A DNA stretch of 64,000 nt from Necropsobacter rosorum (GCA_000751835.1 CCMQ01000005.1:152922-216921); one strand, 5' to 3'. Shown: positions 18,145-26,694, counted from the first letter of the stretch. The notes: a model not told the origin generated them from the sequence alone. Program-made: numbers and translations.

Positions 18145-19143
18145 TTACTCATTTTCAAATACCACGTTTTTGTGTTCTATCACTGCCATTAAATTAAGAT
18201 TTTCCACGATATAACATTCTTGTCTTAAATAAGCGCTGATATAATCCATTGTCTCTTCATCATTATAAATTGAGCGGTGACAACTGCCTTTTTGTGTATA
18301 AATGCTTAGATTTTTTAACGTGGTAACTACGGCGCATTTTCGTGGGAATTGCGGCGGAATAATTGCCGGCATACCGCCAAAATAATTTGATAAATAAAGA
18401 TTGTTAATACCGCTGTTTTCTGAAGAATTAAACGTCCCTTGAATATTGGCATTCGCTTTTGCCACTAAATCCGCCCCCACAAAGAAAATAAGATCATTAC
18501 GTTCTTGATATTGAGCCGGCAATTTATTGCGGAGTGCGGTCGCCAATTCGTCTAAATTTTTATAGTCGGCTTGTTCAGAAAATAAGGTAATTTTGCCCGT
18601 ATTTTTTCCGCCGGTGATGATATTTGCTGGGTTTTGTTCTTTAAATTGAGCAAGCCAACCTTTCACCACATCTGATAGATCTTCGGCTTGTGTGTTTGTT
18701 GCTTCGCTTTCACCATACCAGCCCATTTGCAACATATCTAAAATAAATTGCTGTTCCGTCAAGCGTGTGAAATTTTCCGCAAAGTTATCTTGAATCGCTT
18801 CAAGTTCATCAATTAAACGCCAATCAATTTGCACGCCGCTGTCGATTTGTTGCATTTGATAGGTTTCACCATATTCCACAATAGAACGATTACGCCCCAT
18901 AGATTTACGCCCGGTTGTTGTGCCTTTTAATGCACCAAAGATTTTTTTACCTTTTTGATCTCTCACCGTCATCCAGTTAATCGCGTTGAGAAAATCGGAA
19001 CGGGTTTTAAAATCTTTCATCAGCTCTTGTTGCGCCTTGTCATTGAGTGAAATAGATAATAAAATGCCTTCTTTTTCAGCCAATTTACCTTGATATTTTG
19101 CCGCCAATTGGCTGGCATATTGTTTTAGTGGGGATGTTGTCAT
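18145..19143 (-). CDS. P2 gpN-family major capsid protein homologue, element 1
   Basis: A 332-residue protein aligning along most of its length with the P2 major capsid protein. Matching stretches include KTRSDFLNAINWMTVRDQKG (P2: SSDFLTRINIVPVSEMKG), ILDMLQMGWYG, VVKGWLAQFKEQNPANII (P2: VGWLQKYRNEAPARVM), FFVGADLVA and TLKNLSIYTQKGSCHRSI. AGAGGAAA precedes the ATG. I see no portal, terminase or connector gene in the element, so it cannot be a complete head cassette. It may build or resize helper-derived capsids, or interfere with helper assembly; both are inference. Confidence 0.85.
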   Translation of the reverse strand: MTTSPLKQYASQLAAKYQGKLAEKEGILLSISLNDKAQQELMKDFKTRSDFLNAINWMTVRDQKGKKIFGALKGTTTGRKSMGRNRSIVEYGETYQMQQIDSGVQIDWRLIDELEAIQDNFAENFTRLTEQQFILDMLQMGWYGESEATNTQAEDLSDVVKGWLAQFKEQNPANIITGGKNTGKITLFSEQADYKNLDELATALRNKLPAQYQERNDLIFFVGADLVAKANANIQGTFNSSENSGINNLYLSNYFGGMPAIIPPQFPRKCAVVTTLKNLSIYTQKGSCHRSIYNDEETMDYISAYLRQECYIVENLNLMAVIEHKNVVFENE

Positions 19144-19344
19144 CTTGTTTTCCTCTTTAAAAATCAGTGTTTATATATATTCCGCAATCTCCATCAACGT
19201 TCACCTTTCATTTATTTCGATTGCGTTGAGGATTGTAGGAAGTAAAAAGAAACATGTGAGGAAATTAGAATAATTCGGTTATTTTTGGAAAAATTTGGCA
19301 TTTTTTAGAAAAAATTTCTAATATTTAGAAAAAGAGTGGCATAA

Positions 19345-19374
19345 AAAAAGCCCCATAATCAGGGGTATTGGCTT
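19345..19374 (-). terminator. terminator overlapping the end of the 324-residue gene
   Basis: CCCC and GGGG around a short loop with an AAAAAAA run on the plus strand (a T-run on the minus strand). The hairpin overlaps the stop codon at 19359. It would limit read-through into the capsid gene. Confidence 0.6.
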
Positions 19375-20333
19375 CTCTCTAAGAATTTTTCTAAAAATGG
19401 GGCAATTGTTTTGGATTTTCTCACTTTTCCGGAATAGCCCATTTTACTTTCCATCTCTTCCAATATATCACTAATTGCTTCGGATATGGCGTTAAATGAA
19501 GGGCGATTTTTATCTGTGATAAAAAAGTCTTTCCGGTTTACTTTTTGGAATTTAGGATGATGCATAAAAACTAAGGCGTTAATAATATTTTGATACATTT
19601 CATCGTTTGAGCCATTATTTAATTTTTCATCCGGTTTCTTGGTGTTTACGTCTGTAAATAATCCAAAGTCTTTATTTAAAATATCAATTTCTACTTTTGA
19701 TAAATAAATTTCATTTAAGTAATTAATGAAAATTTTATCATAATCAGGATCTATGCTAATATCGGAATCAAATAAAAGTTCTTCGTTGATTTCTATCGTT
19801 TCGCAAATAAGTCTCGCTAATCCGGTTTTAGAAAGATAAATTGATTTTCTTATATTATTACAATAACTCTCTTTATCTAAGGATCTTTCACTTAGAAAAT
19901 CTTGGCTTATTTTAATTTTAAATAAACCTTCAAAAGAAAAATTATCAGATATGATTATATTTCCCCTAGAGTTAAATTTATATGCTTCATCAGCTATTAG
20001 ATCGCATGAGAAATAATTCAATTCAAAATGAAATGAATTATTTTCTAAGTTAATTTTTTCTCCTTTATTATAGCTCTTTGCTGTTCTGCTTGTAACATAA
20101 AGATTATTGCCGGAATTGCCGCATGTTTCGATATAGGTTAAACAATGATAGGGGCGATCCGATATATAGATCTCATTATGGTTACCCTTTATTTTTAAAT
20201 AAAAATTGAGTTTTTCATCTACAAAAAGTTTTAGTAGATAATCTAAATCTATTTTATTTTTATTAGTTTTATTTAGGGTGTTAATAAAATCAGATAGGGT
20301 GATATGGTCTTGTTCAATTGATTGTAACCCCAT
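19359..20333 (-). CDS. unrecognised 324-residue protein of element 1
   Basis: I do not recognise this protein. It is Asn/Lys/Ile-rich and soluble. The N-terminus (HITLSDFINTLNK ... LDYLLKLF) looks like a short helical, possibly HTH-like region, and the C-terminus is helical (SEAISDILEEMESKMGYSGK). It shares this layout weakly with the 278-residue gene of element 2, though that one lies on the other side of the capsid gene. It is encoded between the coiled-coil and capsid genes. A link to particle formation or regulation is possible but unsupported. Confidence 0.7.
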   Translation of the reverse strand: MGLQSIEQDHITLSDFINTLNKTNKNKIDLDYLLKLFVDEKLNFYLKIKGNHNEIYISDRPYHCLTYIETCGNSGNNLYVTSRTAKSYNKGEKINLENNSFHFELNYFSCDLIADEAYKFNSRGNIIISDNFSFEGLFKIKISQDFLSERSLDKESYCNNIRKSIYLSKTGLARLICETIEINEELLFDSDISIDPDYDKIFINYLNEIYLSKVEIDILNKDFGLFTDVNTKKPDEKLNNGSNDEMYQNIINALVFMHHPKFQKVNRKDFFITDKNRPSFNAISEAISDILEEMESKMGYSGKVRKSKTIAPFLEKFLERSQYP

Positions 20334-20442
20334 GATAGAATCTTCCTTTTACTGTATTTTTATATAGTATGAAGATAGCATATCATAAAGATTCTGGATA
20401 GTCTCAGGTCATCTAAATTCGTCCCAGATCGTTCAAAACGGT

Positions 20443-20473
20443 ATAAAAAAAGCCCTGTATTTTCTACGGGGCG
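20443..20473 (-). terminator. terminator after the coiled-coil gene, element 1
   Basis: GCCCTGTA pairs with TACGGGGC around a short loop. The plus-strand AAAAAAA before it becomes a T-run on the minus strand. It lies 23 bases after the gene's stop. Confidence 0.75.
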
Positions 20474-20495
20474 TTGCACTATCTAAAATTTTCAA

Positions 20496-21191
20496 CTACT
20501 GATTAGCCAGCTCTTCTAGTTTGCGTATATATTCACGCTTTTGCCATGAACCGTCGCCCGGGTTAGGAATGCTAAATTTAATCTCCGGCATATTAATTTT
20601 TAAATGGCTAATATCAATTTTTTCATCTAAATGAGTTTTAATTTTACTAACAAATAAATTCAAGAAAGCATCTCTATAATCATAGTTAATATAATTCCCA
20701 AATAGAACACTACTTTTATTTTCAAATAGAACTGAATAGATTTCATTGATTTTCTTCATAGATTCACTTTTGAAAAACTCTTCCATGAATTCTTGAGCAA
20801 TTAAATCTAAGGCTTTTGTTTTGATACTGATAGAGTTATCTGAAAATGCTTTATATTCTGTGATTAATAGAAGTTTTAATTTCGCATCAAATTTTGTAAT
20901 GACTTTATTCAGCGCATTAATCTTCAATGTATTTTTACTCACACGTTCAGAAACTTCATCAAAGTTCTCAAAATTAATTTCGCCGGTATCGCTGACTTGA
21001 AGGCTATCAATTTCTTTTTGCGCCTCTTGGTTTTCCTGTTCCAGTGCCTCAACCATTTTTTGATTGCGTTCAATGTTTGATTTAATCGTTAAAGCCTTAT
21101 CTTGAACAGCTAAAAAGGCTTGATTATTTTTGTTAAGTTCCGCAATCAGTTTTTCTAGTTCTGCTTGCTTTTCCGGGTTTTGTAGTGTCAT
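20496..21191 (-). CDS. coiled-coil protein upstream of the capsid gene, element 1
   Basis: A 231-residue, strongly helical protein. Residues ~5-110 have long heptad-like runs rich in Glu, Lys, Gln and Leu (LEKLIAELNKNNQAF; MVEALEQENQEAQKEIDSL). It resembles the 224-residue gene at the matching place in element 2 (VLFENKSSVLFGNYI versus IIFGNIVEGNSFIGG). It overlaps the AlpA-like gene by ATGA. Position before a gpN-like gene, size and helix content recall a scaffold or P4 Sid-type size-determination protein, but I see no sequence match to either. Confidence 0.75.
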   Translation of the reverse strand: MTLQNPEKQAELEKLIAELNKNNQAFLAVQDKALTIKSNIERNQKMVEALEQENQEAQKEIDSLQVSDTGEINFENFDEVSERVSKNTLKINALNKVITKFDAKLKLLLITEYKAFSDNSISIKTKALDLIAQEFMEEFFKSESMKKINEIYSVLFENKSSVLFGNYINYDYRDAFLNLFVSKIKTHLDEKIDISHLKINMPEIKFSIPNPGDGSWQKREYIRKLEELANQ

Positions 21192-21409
21192 TGGTTTATC
21201 TCCTTTTGGTTTCGTTTATTAATTTGTTCTTTCATCCAGGCATTCACTTCACTTTCAAGCCAAACTGAATTTTGTTTATTCAGTTGAATATTTTTAGGAA
21301 ATTCACCGGCTTTCATATTTCGATAGATTGTGGAGCGCCCTAAGCCTGTTTTATTCATCACTTCCGGTAGTTTAATAAATCGTTCCGCCTGTGCTGTCTT
21401 CTCGGCCAT
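21188..21409 (-). CDS. AlpA-family regulator 1 of element 1
   Basis: A 73-residue AlpA-type HTH protein: FIKLPEVMNKTGLGRSTIYRNMKAGEFPKNIQL, then VWLESEVNAWMKEQI. The start MAEKTAQ at 21409 has AAGGAA 6 bases upstream. It is the first gene of the leftward capsid operon, divergent from the Ogr-like gene at 21887, with operator-like repeats in the gap. Confidence 0.9.
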   Translation of the reverse strand: MAEKTAQAERFIKLPEVMNKTGLGRSTIYRNMKAGEFPKNIQLNKQNSVWLESEVNAWMKEQINKRNQKEINQ

Positions 21410-21567
21410 AACTTTCCTTATCATAAAAAAGTAAATTCATAGGTATCCAAATTCATCTCATTGGATAGGGCAAAAATAAAATATTTATCTCGGATCGAAT
21501 AGAAAATTTAATTGTGAAATGACGAACCACAATAAAAGAATAAAAAATAAACAGTTAGCCGGCATGC

Positions 21568-21605
21568 CACGGAAATTTTTCACGGAAAATCCCACGCCAC
21601 GGAAA
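21568..21605. repeat. CACGGAAA repeats in the element 1 divergent control region
   Basis: CACGGAAA occurs at 21568, 21581 and 21598 in the ~460-base gap between the alpA-like gene (minus) and the Ogr-like gene (plus). They may be operators for an element-encoded regulator. TATAAT at 21814-21819 is a possible -10 box for the rightward gene. Nothing else stands out in this gap. Confidence 0.45.
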
Positions 21606-21886
21606 ATCCACTTCCTCCCCCGCCGAATTTGCGTTAAAAATTGATCAAATTACAGTTAATTTTCAGTCGCTAAAATAGCGAAAACCCTTGCTATATCTAG
21701 CTTTAGATGCTCTACTTTAATTAATTCTTAACTGTAAAAATTACACATTTTTTCACTATTTTTCAGTTAAGAAAAAGTTTGATTTTCTTTATATAAAGTA
21801 TAACCATTTGATTTATAATAGATTTCAAGGTTTTACATGGGCTAAATAGCAAAAAAACATTTCAGTTAAGAGGGAAAAGGATATAA

Positions 21887-22171
21887 ATGGTAGAGTGTAA
21901 AATATGCGGCTCAAAAGCCCTAATAAACAAAAGCCAAAGAGAACATAAAGAGCTCACTAAACTCTATTGCACCTGTAAAAATCAGGATTGTGGGCATAAA
22001 TTCGTATTAAATTTAGAATTTAGCCACACAACAAAGCCTAGTAAATTAAAAGAACAGGATTATTTTAAATATATCCTCACTTGTTTACCGGATGGCAAAA
22101 AGCAAGAGATTTTAGAGATGTTAATGAATGATCAAGAGCAAAGTGCCTTAAATTTACATTCTTCTACATAA
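21887..22171 (+). CDS. second Ogr/Delta-like zinc-finger protein of element 1
   Basis: A 94-residue protein. CKICGSKALINKSQ and YCTCKNQDCGHKFV give the four-Cys zinc site and spacing of the Ogr/Delta family; the C-terminus is unrelated. AAAAGGATA precedes the ATG. It is divergent from the alpA-like gene and converges on the integrase, overlapping its 3' end by ~40 bases. Element 2 carries an unrelated secreted protein at the same place, so this is an exchangeable accessory slot. Confidence 0.8.
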   Translation: MVECKICGSKALINKSQREHKELTKLYCTCKNQDCGHKFVLNLEFSHTTKPSKLKEQDYFKYILTCLPDGKKQEILEMLMNDQEQSALNLHSST

Positions 22172-23339
22172 TCGCCCCATTTCTGCATAATTTCTTGTCG
22201 GGAACGCCATTTTTTTGATTTATCATACGCCGCGCGCACCTTACCGCGGTTTTCATGGGATAAACAAAGCTCAATAGCTTCAGATGAAAAAATATCAAGC
22301 TCATGAAGATAAGTGCTGGCAATACTTCGTAAACCGTGAGCAACCAACAAATCTTTAAATCCCATACGTTTCAATGCCACGTAGCCGCACCGCTATTCAT
22401 AGGGCGATTATAGGGCGCAACGCGGCTACAAAACACATATTTACGATTGCCCGTATAACGGCGCATTTGCTCCAATACATTCAAAGCTTGAGAAGAAAGC
22501 GGAACACTATGCGCACGCTTACCGCCTTTCATTCGCTCTGCCGGAATATGTAAGGCTTTCGCCTCCCAATCAATATCAGCCCATTCAACCGTCACCGCCT
22601 CGGAACTTCTCAAAATGCTCAATAACTGCCACTCGATTAAAAGTGCGGTCGGTTTCTTCACATCAGCCCCTTGTAACACTTTGAATAGGCGCGGCAAATC
22701 TTCCGGCTTAATGGTCGGGTGATTCCTCGTCTCTACATACGTAAATTCATCATGAATATTGCGAAAAGGATTCTTAATAATCAAATCCTCATCCTCTGCC
22801 ATTCTAAAAATCTGATTAATCGCAATATTGATTTTATAAAGCGTATTAGAATTTTTCAGTGGTGAAAGCGCTGGCTCAAAAGTCTCATAATTCGCCTCAT
22901 CAATCGGCAAATCCGCAATTTTAGGAAATAAATGCAACTCCACGCGGCGGAATGCCTCATTTACGGTTTGTGCCTTGAGTTTCCCCAATTTCAACCGCTT
23001 ATCACGCCACTTTATCGCCATTTCAGCAAAGGTGATTTTCTTTTCTTCTACAACCTCATTTAAAGATTGGCGATACTTTAACGGATCGACATTACGCAAA
23101 ATAAGCCCCCGGTATTCCCGTGCTAGTTCGCGTGCATGGATAAGAGATAAATCAGGGAATGCACCTAAACTAAGTTTTCTGTGTTTTCCCTGCCATTTAT
23201 AGGCAAAGTACCAAATTTTAGCACCATTGGGTTTCATTCTGATATAAAGCCCGCCTCCATCTGATTTAATGTATTCTTTTTCGGCGGCTTTAAGATTTTG
23301 AATCGTTGTATTTGTTAAAGGTTTAACTATTTTGCTCAT
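22132..23339 (-). pseudogene. int: tyrosine integrase of element 1, frameshifted
   Basis: The gene begins at 23339 (MSKIVKPLTNTTIQNLKAAE) with the DUF4102-type N-terminal domain of P4/PICI integrases. The C-terminal catalytic domain includes LLSILRSSEAVTVEWADI (first Arg), HGLRS, LSHENRG and a probable Tyr in AAYDKS. One base is missing at about 22382: plus strand CACGTAGCC, versus CACGTTAGCC at the matching place in element 2. The frame breaks after NRPMNSGAA, separating the HxxR and Tyr parts (22132-22380). As read, the enzyme is inactive. A sequencing error cannot be excluded. Confidence 0.85.
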
Positions 23340-23552
23340 ATCACATCATCTCATAAAGAATAAGGTGTAATCGCATTTTTAGATCCCTCGCAAAAAGCCC
23401 TAAACAGTGAGGGATCTAAACAGGGATCTAAAAAGTGCGGCTATAAACAACCAGAAATAAACAGTAATGAACATTGATGGAGCGTAACTCATTGAAACTA
23501 CAACGATTTCTTATCAAATATGAACATGGGTGAACGTTGATGAATTGTGTTC
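23340..23552. other. integrase-att segment of element 1
   Basis: A gap of ~210 bases between the integrase start and the attachment core. It contains the arm-type repeats (23378-23432), an uptake signal at about 23430, and two copies of TGAACRTTGATG (23467 and 23530) that also occur in reverse upstream of the capsid gene (19191-19205). No gene seen. Confidence 0.5.
23378..23432. repeat. integrase arm-type repeats, right end of element 1
   Basis: GGGATCTAAA at 23411 and 23423 (12 bases apart), plus an inverted copy TTTAGATCCC at 23378, 33 bases before the first direct copy. Element 2 repeats exactly this geometry with a different motif (33602, 33635, 33647). Confidence 0.7.
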
Positions 23553-23566
23553 TGGCGGTGAGAAGG
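23553..23566. other. attachment core between elements 1 and 2
   Basis: TGGCGGTGAGAAGG is an exact 14-base copy of the 3' end of the tRNA-Ser gene (33766-33779). It marks the right end of element 1 and the left end of element 2, as expected for serial integration at one tRNA. Confidence 0.85.
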
Positions 23567-23631
23567 AACAATCACTTTTTGCTGTCAAGCCTTGGTATAT
23601 CTAGATTCTTTAACTTGCCCTTTATTGTTTG

Positions 23632-23653
23632 GGGAGTATATCAGGGAGTTAAA
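23632..23653. repeat. integrase arm-type repeats, left end of element 2
   Basis: GGGAGTATAT at 23632 and GGGAGTTAAA at 23644, 12 bases apart. They match the pair at the right end (33635, 33647) and differ from the GGGATCTAAA motif of element 1. Confidence 0.65.
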
Positions 23654-23875
23654 ATCTATAATTTGTCTTTGCTTGGATACATTTTCAAGAAAAGGGGCTA
23701 TTCGGTCAATCTTTAAATTTCGTTTAATCTCGTTTATTGTCCTTTCCATTCTTTTGGAATAATGAAAATGAATTCAAAGTAATTTCATTTTTTTATCGTG
23801 GCCTGTCTGATTTCTGAAAAATTGGATAGAGGCTGAAGATAACATTTTAATTATTTTTTCCATATGGGTGAAAAA

Positions 23876-24167
23876 CACTGGGAAAATTGGGAAAATGGGA
23901 AAATTTGATTTTTTATGTTTATATTCAATAGGTTAATGAAAAACTGTTTTGGGAAAATTTCCCAAATTTTTGGGAAATATTGCCCTGAAATTTGGGAAAA
24001 TTTTGAAATAGATTATTTTTTGTTCTAATTGTATAAAAAGCATACTTGGGAAAAAATGGGAAAATTTTAAGGGGTTTTGGGAAAGTTTGGGAAAATACTT
24101 TTTATATAACTTATTGATTTATATATGGTATATATAGTTAATATAATGATTTTCCCAATTTTCCCAT
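23876..24167. repeat. TTGGGAAAAT iteron-like array, candidate origin of element 2
   Basis: About a dozen copies of TGGGAAAA/TTTTCCCA in both orientations (for example 23878-23904, 23949-23977, 23992-24001, 24045-24066, 24076-24096, 24150-24167) in AT-rich DNA. The array lies just beyond the helicase gene, where element 1 carries a different repeat. The rest of the 600-base gap from 23654 shows no gene. Origin function is inferred. Confidence 0.7.
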
Positions 24168-24217
24168 AGTTTATCATTATCTCTGTAAATTTTTTTATTT
24201 TTATCCAGCAGGTAAAT

Positions 24218-24246
24218 AAAAAGCCAGCTGAAAAAAGCTGGCTTTA
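24218..24246 (-). terminator. terminator after the element 2 helicase gene
   Basis: AAAGCCAGCT pairs with AGCTGGCTTT around a 6-base A-rich loop. On the minus strand it ends in TTTTTATTT, just after the helicase stop. Confidence 0.85.
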
Positions 24247-24250
24247 TGGT

Positions 24251-26425
24251 TCATTCTTCTTCGTCTTCTATTAACGCCGGATAGACGATATAAAATCGTT
24301 TACCTTTGCTATTAATCTGTTTTTCAAGTGAGCGCGGGGCCTTGTGCTGATAGGGCCGTGTTTGCTGTTCTTTCCCTTGCCTCAGCATGTTATGCTGCTC
24401 CATTTTCTCAAATACAATCTTTTTAGGGAATCCACTTAATAAAATTACGTCATTAAAGGCTTTCGGGTGAATGTAAAAATGTTCTCTTTCCAATCCGCTG
24501 ACTTCTAAAATTCGATAGCCTAATATTTTACTGATTATTCTCGGCGCCGGCGGTTGTGGAATCTGAATAAAACCGCTTTCCGCATTTTCATCAAGCCAGC
24601 CGTTAAAAAACTCTATAATGCGGCTTTCTTCCCGATCAGTGGTGCCGTAGTCAGCTAACCAGTCATTAAAGGATCTAATCAAGCATTCCCGGTTATCTTC
24701 TTCGTTCCACTGGGTTAAATGCCGTGATAAATGCAGCGCCGTTTCCAGTATTGCAAAATTGCTGGCCACCCGCTGAACTTGTGAGGCGGCATTTTCTGTT
24801 AATCTGTCCGCCCATATCGACTTAAAGCGTTTATAGGCCTCTTTTACGGCCTGTTGATTGTCGGAAATATATCTAATCCACTCGCGGCCTATTACGCCAT
24901 AATTATTTGCGCAGGCCTCATTTAAGTGGTCAGCGTGGGCTTTGTTATTGATAAAGCCGTGCAGATGGTTCGCCTCGATTAAAGGAACGTTCAGCAGACG
25001 AATTAATTGCCCGGCGTTAATATCAACGCCTTTCGATTTCAAAAAGCCTTCGACGTCTTTTTCTCCGGTGGAAAGTGCGGTTATTTTCCAGCGGGAAAGC
25101 TCATCATTCCCGCCCTCCTTTACGCCTTTCGCGCGCCCTTTCTCATTGAAAAGGGAATAAGCGATATTTTCCACATCATAGATTTTCTTCGCTTGTCCTA
25201 ATTCGTCCAGCGTTATAAAACCGTCATTTCGTGCGCTGGCTTCATTGTTGAGCGCTGTCGGCGTAGTGTTCCAGCTTAAATCAATAAGATCGGGATTGCC
25301 GTAAATACTGTTGGCTATATTCAGGGTTGTCGTTTTCCCTTTGCTTGAGGCGTTAAACAAATGTACGCCGAAACTTTTCGCATTAATTAAGCGCAAAAGC
25401 GGGCTGGCCAGCGCGGTGGCGACGCCTAACATCATAGACGTATTTTTATTCACATAAAGGGCAATTTCCTGCTGCCAGCTTTCCAGCGTGCCTTTAGTAT
25501 CATAACCGCTGGCATTTGCACTTTTATTTTTGAAAATAATCGGTTTAGTTGGCGCGCCGATTATTTCCCCGCTTGGCAGTAAATAGGCGCCGTTATGCCA
25601 GCCGGTAGAATGCGTTACCGTCCAATTATCCACCGTTAAACCGACCGCATGAAAATGCTCGACAAGATTTTGTGCTATATTTGCTTTTGGGGTCATTTTC
25701 AAGCCTTGGTTTTTCAACAAGCGCCATGCGGCATCGCTGCCAAAATCGCCGCAGTTAATTGCTTCGATTCTTGGCGCTTTTTCATCGCTGTTCTGCCATT
25801 GGAAAATATAAAAATAATCCCCGTTTTCATTTTTGCCTTTACCGACCATTTGCAGATCGTCACAAACCCATTTCTCTTCTTCAATAATTTCCCCTGTCTC
25901 TCGGGAAAACTTCGGCTTGACATAATATAATCCGCGCAATGCGTTAGTGTCACGATAGTCTATATAAGGCGTGGTTTTCGGTGCATTTTTATCTATACTG
26001 CTTTCGGCAATAGTACGCGCTGTCTGACCGTCCCGGCGAATATCATCAAGATAACCGCTCCAGTTTTCAATCAGTTCCCCAGTCAGGGCGCTATGTAGGC
26101 TCACGGTGGTCGCCTCTGTTTTGGTGGCCAGATTGTAGCAAATGGCGGTTTTTTGTGATTCTGTTAAGGTGCCGCATTCGAATAATTTAATATAACGCTG
26201 ATTTTTCGGTGCAAGGGTTAGCGCCGGAATGTTTTTAAGCGGATTTTCACCGAAAATATACGGTTTAAACTGACTGCTTAATTTAAGCAGGTTGTCATTC
26301 AGCATAAGCCATTGTGTTCCGTTCCCATTGTCCCATATGTTCCAAGCTTCCGGGCCGATTAAAATGATCATATCGTGCATCGGATTGGGTTTTGTGGCTT
26401 TATATTTTGTTTTTCCGTTCATCAT
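24251..26425 (-). CDS. DUF927-type replication helicase of element 2
   Basis: A 724-residue protein. The central part is the DUF927 helicase-like domain: STGWHNGAYLLPSGE, then a Walker A-like FNASSKGKTTTLN near residue 360, then FITLDELGQ and RWKITALSTGEKDVEGFL. The N-terminal domain resembles that of the element 1 primase (IILIGPEAWNIWDNGNGTQW; GELIENWSGYLDDIRRD). It would unwind or prime at the neighbouring repeats. An alternative start is Met2. Confidence 0.85.
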   Translation of the reverse strand: MMNGKTKYKATKPNPMHDMIILIGPEAWNIWDNGNGTQWLMLNDNLLKLSSQFKPYIFGENPLKNIPALTLAPKNQRYIKLFECGTLTESQKTAICYNLATKTEATTVSLHSALTGELIENWSGYLDDIRRDGQTARTIAESSIDKNAPKTTPYIDYRDTNALRGLYYVKPKFSRETGEIIEEEKWVCDDLQMVGKGKNENGDYFYIFQWQNSDEKAPRIEAINCGDFGSDAAWRLLKNQGLKMTPKANIAQNLVEHFHAVGLTVDNWTVTHSTGWHNGAYLLPSGEIIGAPTKPIIFKNKSANASGYDTKGTLESWQQEIALYVNKNTSMMLGVATALASPLLRLINAKSFGVHLFNASSKGKTTTLNIANSIYGNPDLIDLSWNTTPTALNNEASARNDGFITLDELGQAKKIYDVENIAYSLFNEKGRAKGVKEGGNDELSRWKITALSTGEKDVEGFLKSKGVDINAGQLIRLLNVPLIEANHLHGFINNKAHADHLNEACANNYGVIGREWIRYISDNQQAVKEAYKRFKSIWADRLTENAASQVQRVASNFAILETALHLSRHLTQWNEEDNRECLIRSFNDWLADYGTTDREESRIIEFFNGWLDENAESGFIQIPQPPAPRIISKILGYRILEVSGLEREHFYIHPKAFNDVILLSGFPKKIVFEKMEQHNMLRQGKEQQTRPYQHKAPRSLEKQINSKGKRFYIVYPALIEDEEE

Positions 26426-26475
26426 AATTAAACCTTTTTATTTCATAAACCGCCTGAGAGCAGGCGGTATTATGC

Positions 26476-26694
26476 TTATATGATCATGCCTTTTTCTTTC
26501 AGAATACCGCGGTAAATCCCTTCTGGATAAACCTTGCGAACAAAAGGTGGCAACGTGGCCCGGCGTTTTCTTGGCGCAGATGATGGTTTGCGTTTTTTAT
26601 GCAGCGGCCCCTTTTTGCAGCGATTTAAGGGGGATTCCGGCGGAACATGTTCCGCCAGATAGGCCATGAATAAAGGTAATTTACTGCAGCTCAT
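26476..26694 (-). CDS. small basic protein of element 2, unknown
   Basis: A 72-residue Lys/Arg/Pro-rich protein (KKGPLHKKRKPSSAPRKRR in the middle). AAGGGGGG precedes the ATG, and it overlaps the previous gene by 14 bases. No family recognised. It lies directly upstream of the helicase gene, like the basic 62-residue gene near the element 1 primase. Confidence 0.6.
   Translation of the reverse strand: MSCSKLPLFMAYLAEHVPPESPLNRCKKGPLHKKRKPSSAPRKRRATLPPFVRKVYPEGIYRGILKEKGMII

Larger units (their letters stand above)
13046..23566. mobile_element. satellite element 1 (P4-like, capsid-encoding)
   Basis: About 10.5 kb bounded by an attL-like site (13029) and a 14-base copy of the tRNA-Ser 3' end (23553-23566). 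In transcription order from the right it carries: integrase (frameshifted), Ogr-like gene (divergent), AlpA-like gene, helical protein, 324-residue protein, gpN-like capsid, AlpA-like gene, Ogr-like gene, C4 RNA leader, small genes, D5-type primase, iterons and a toxin-antitoxin pair. It has no portal, terminase, tail or lysis genes. Uptake signals inside it suggest long residence in Pasteurellaceae. Confidence 0.85.

Noticed and set aside
23876..24167. Possible CRISPR array
   Set aside because: The repeats are ~8-10 bases, in both orientations and irregularly spaced, with no cas genes; they fit iterons.
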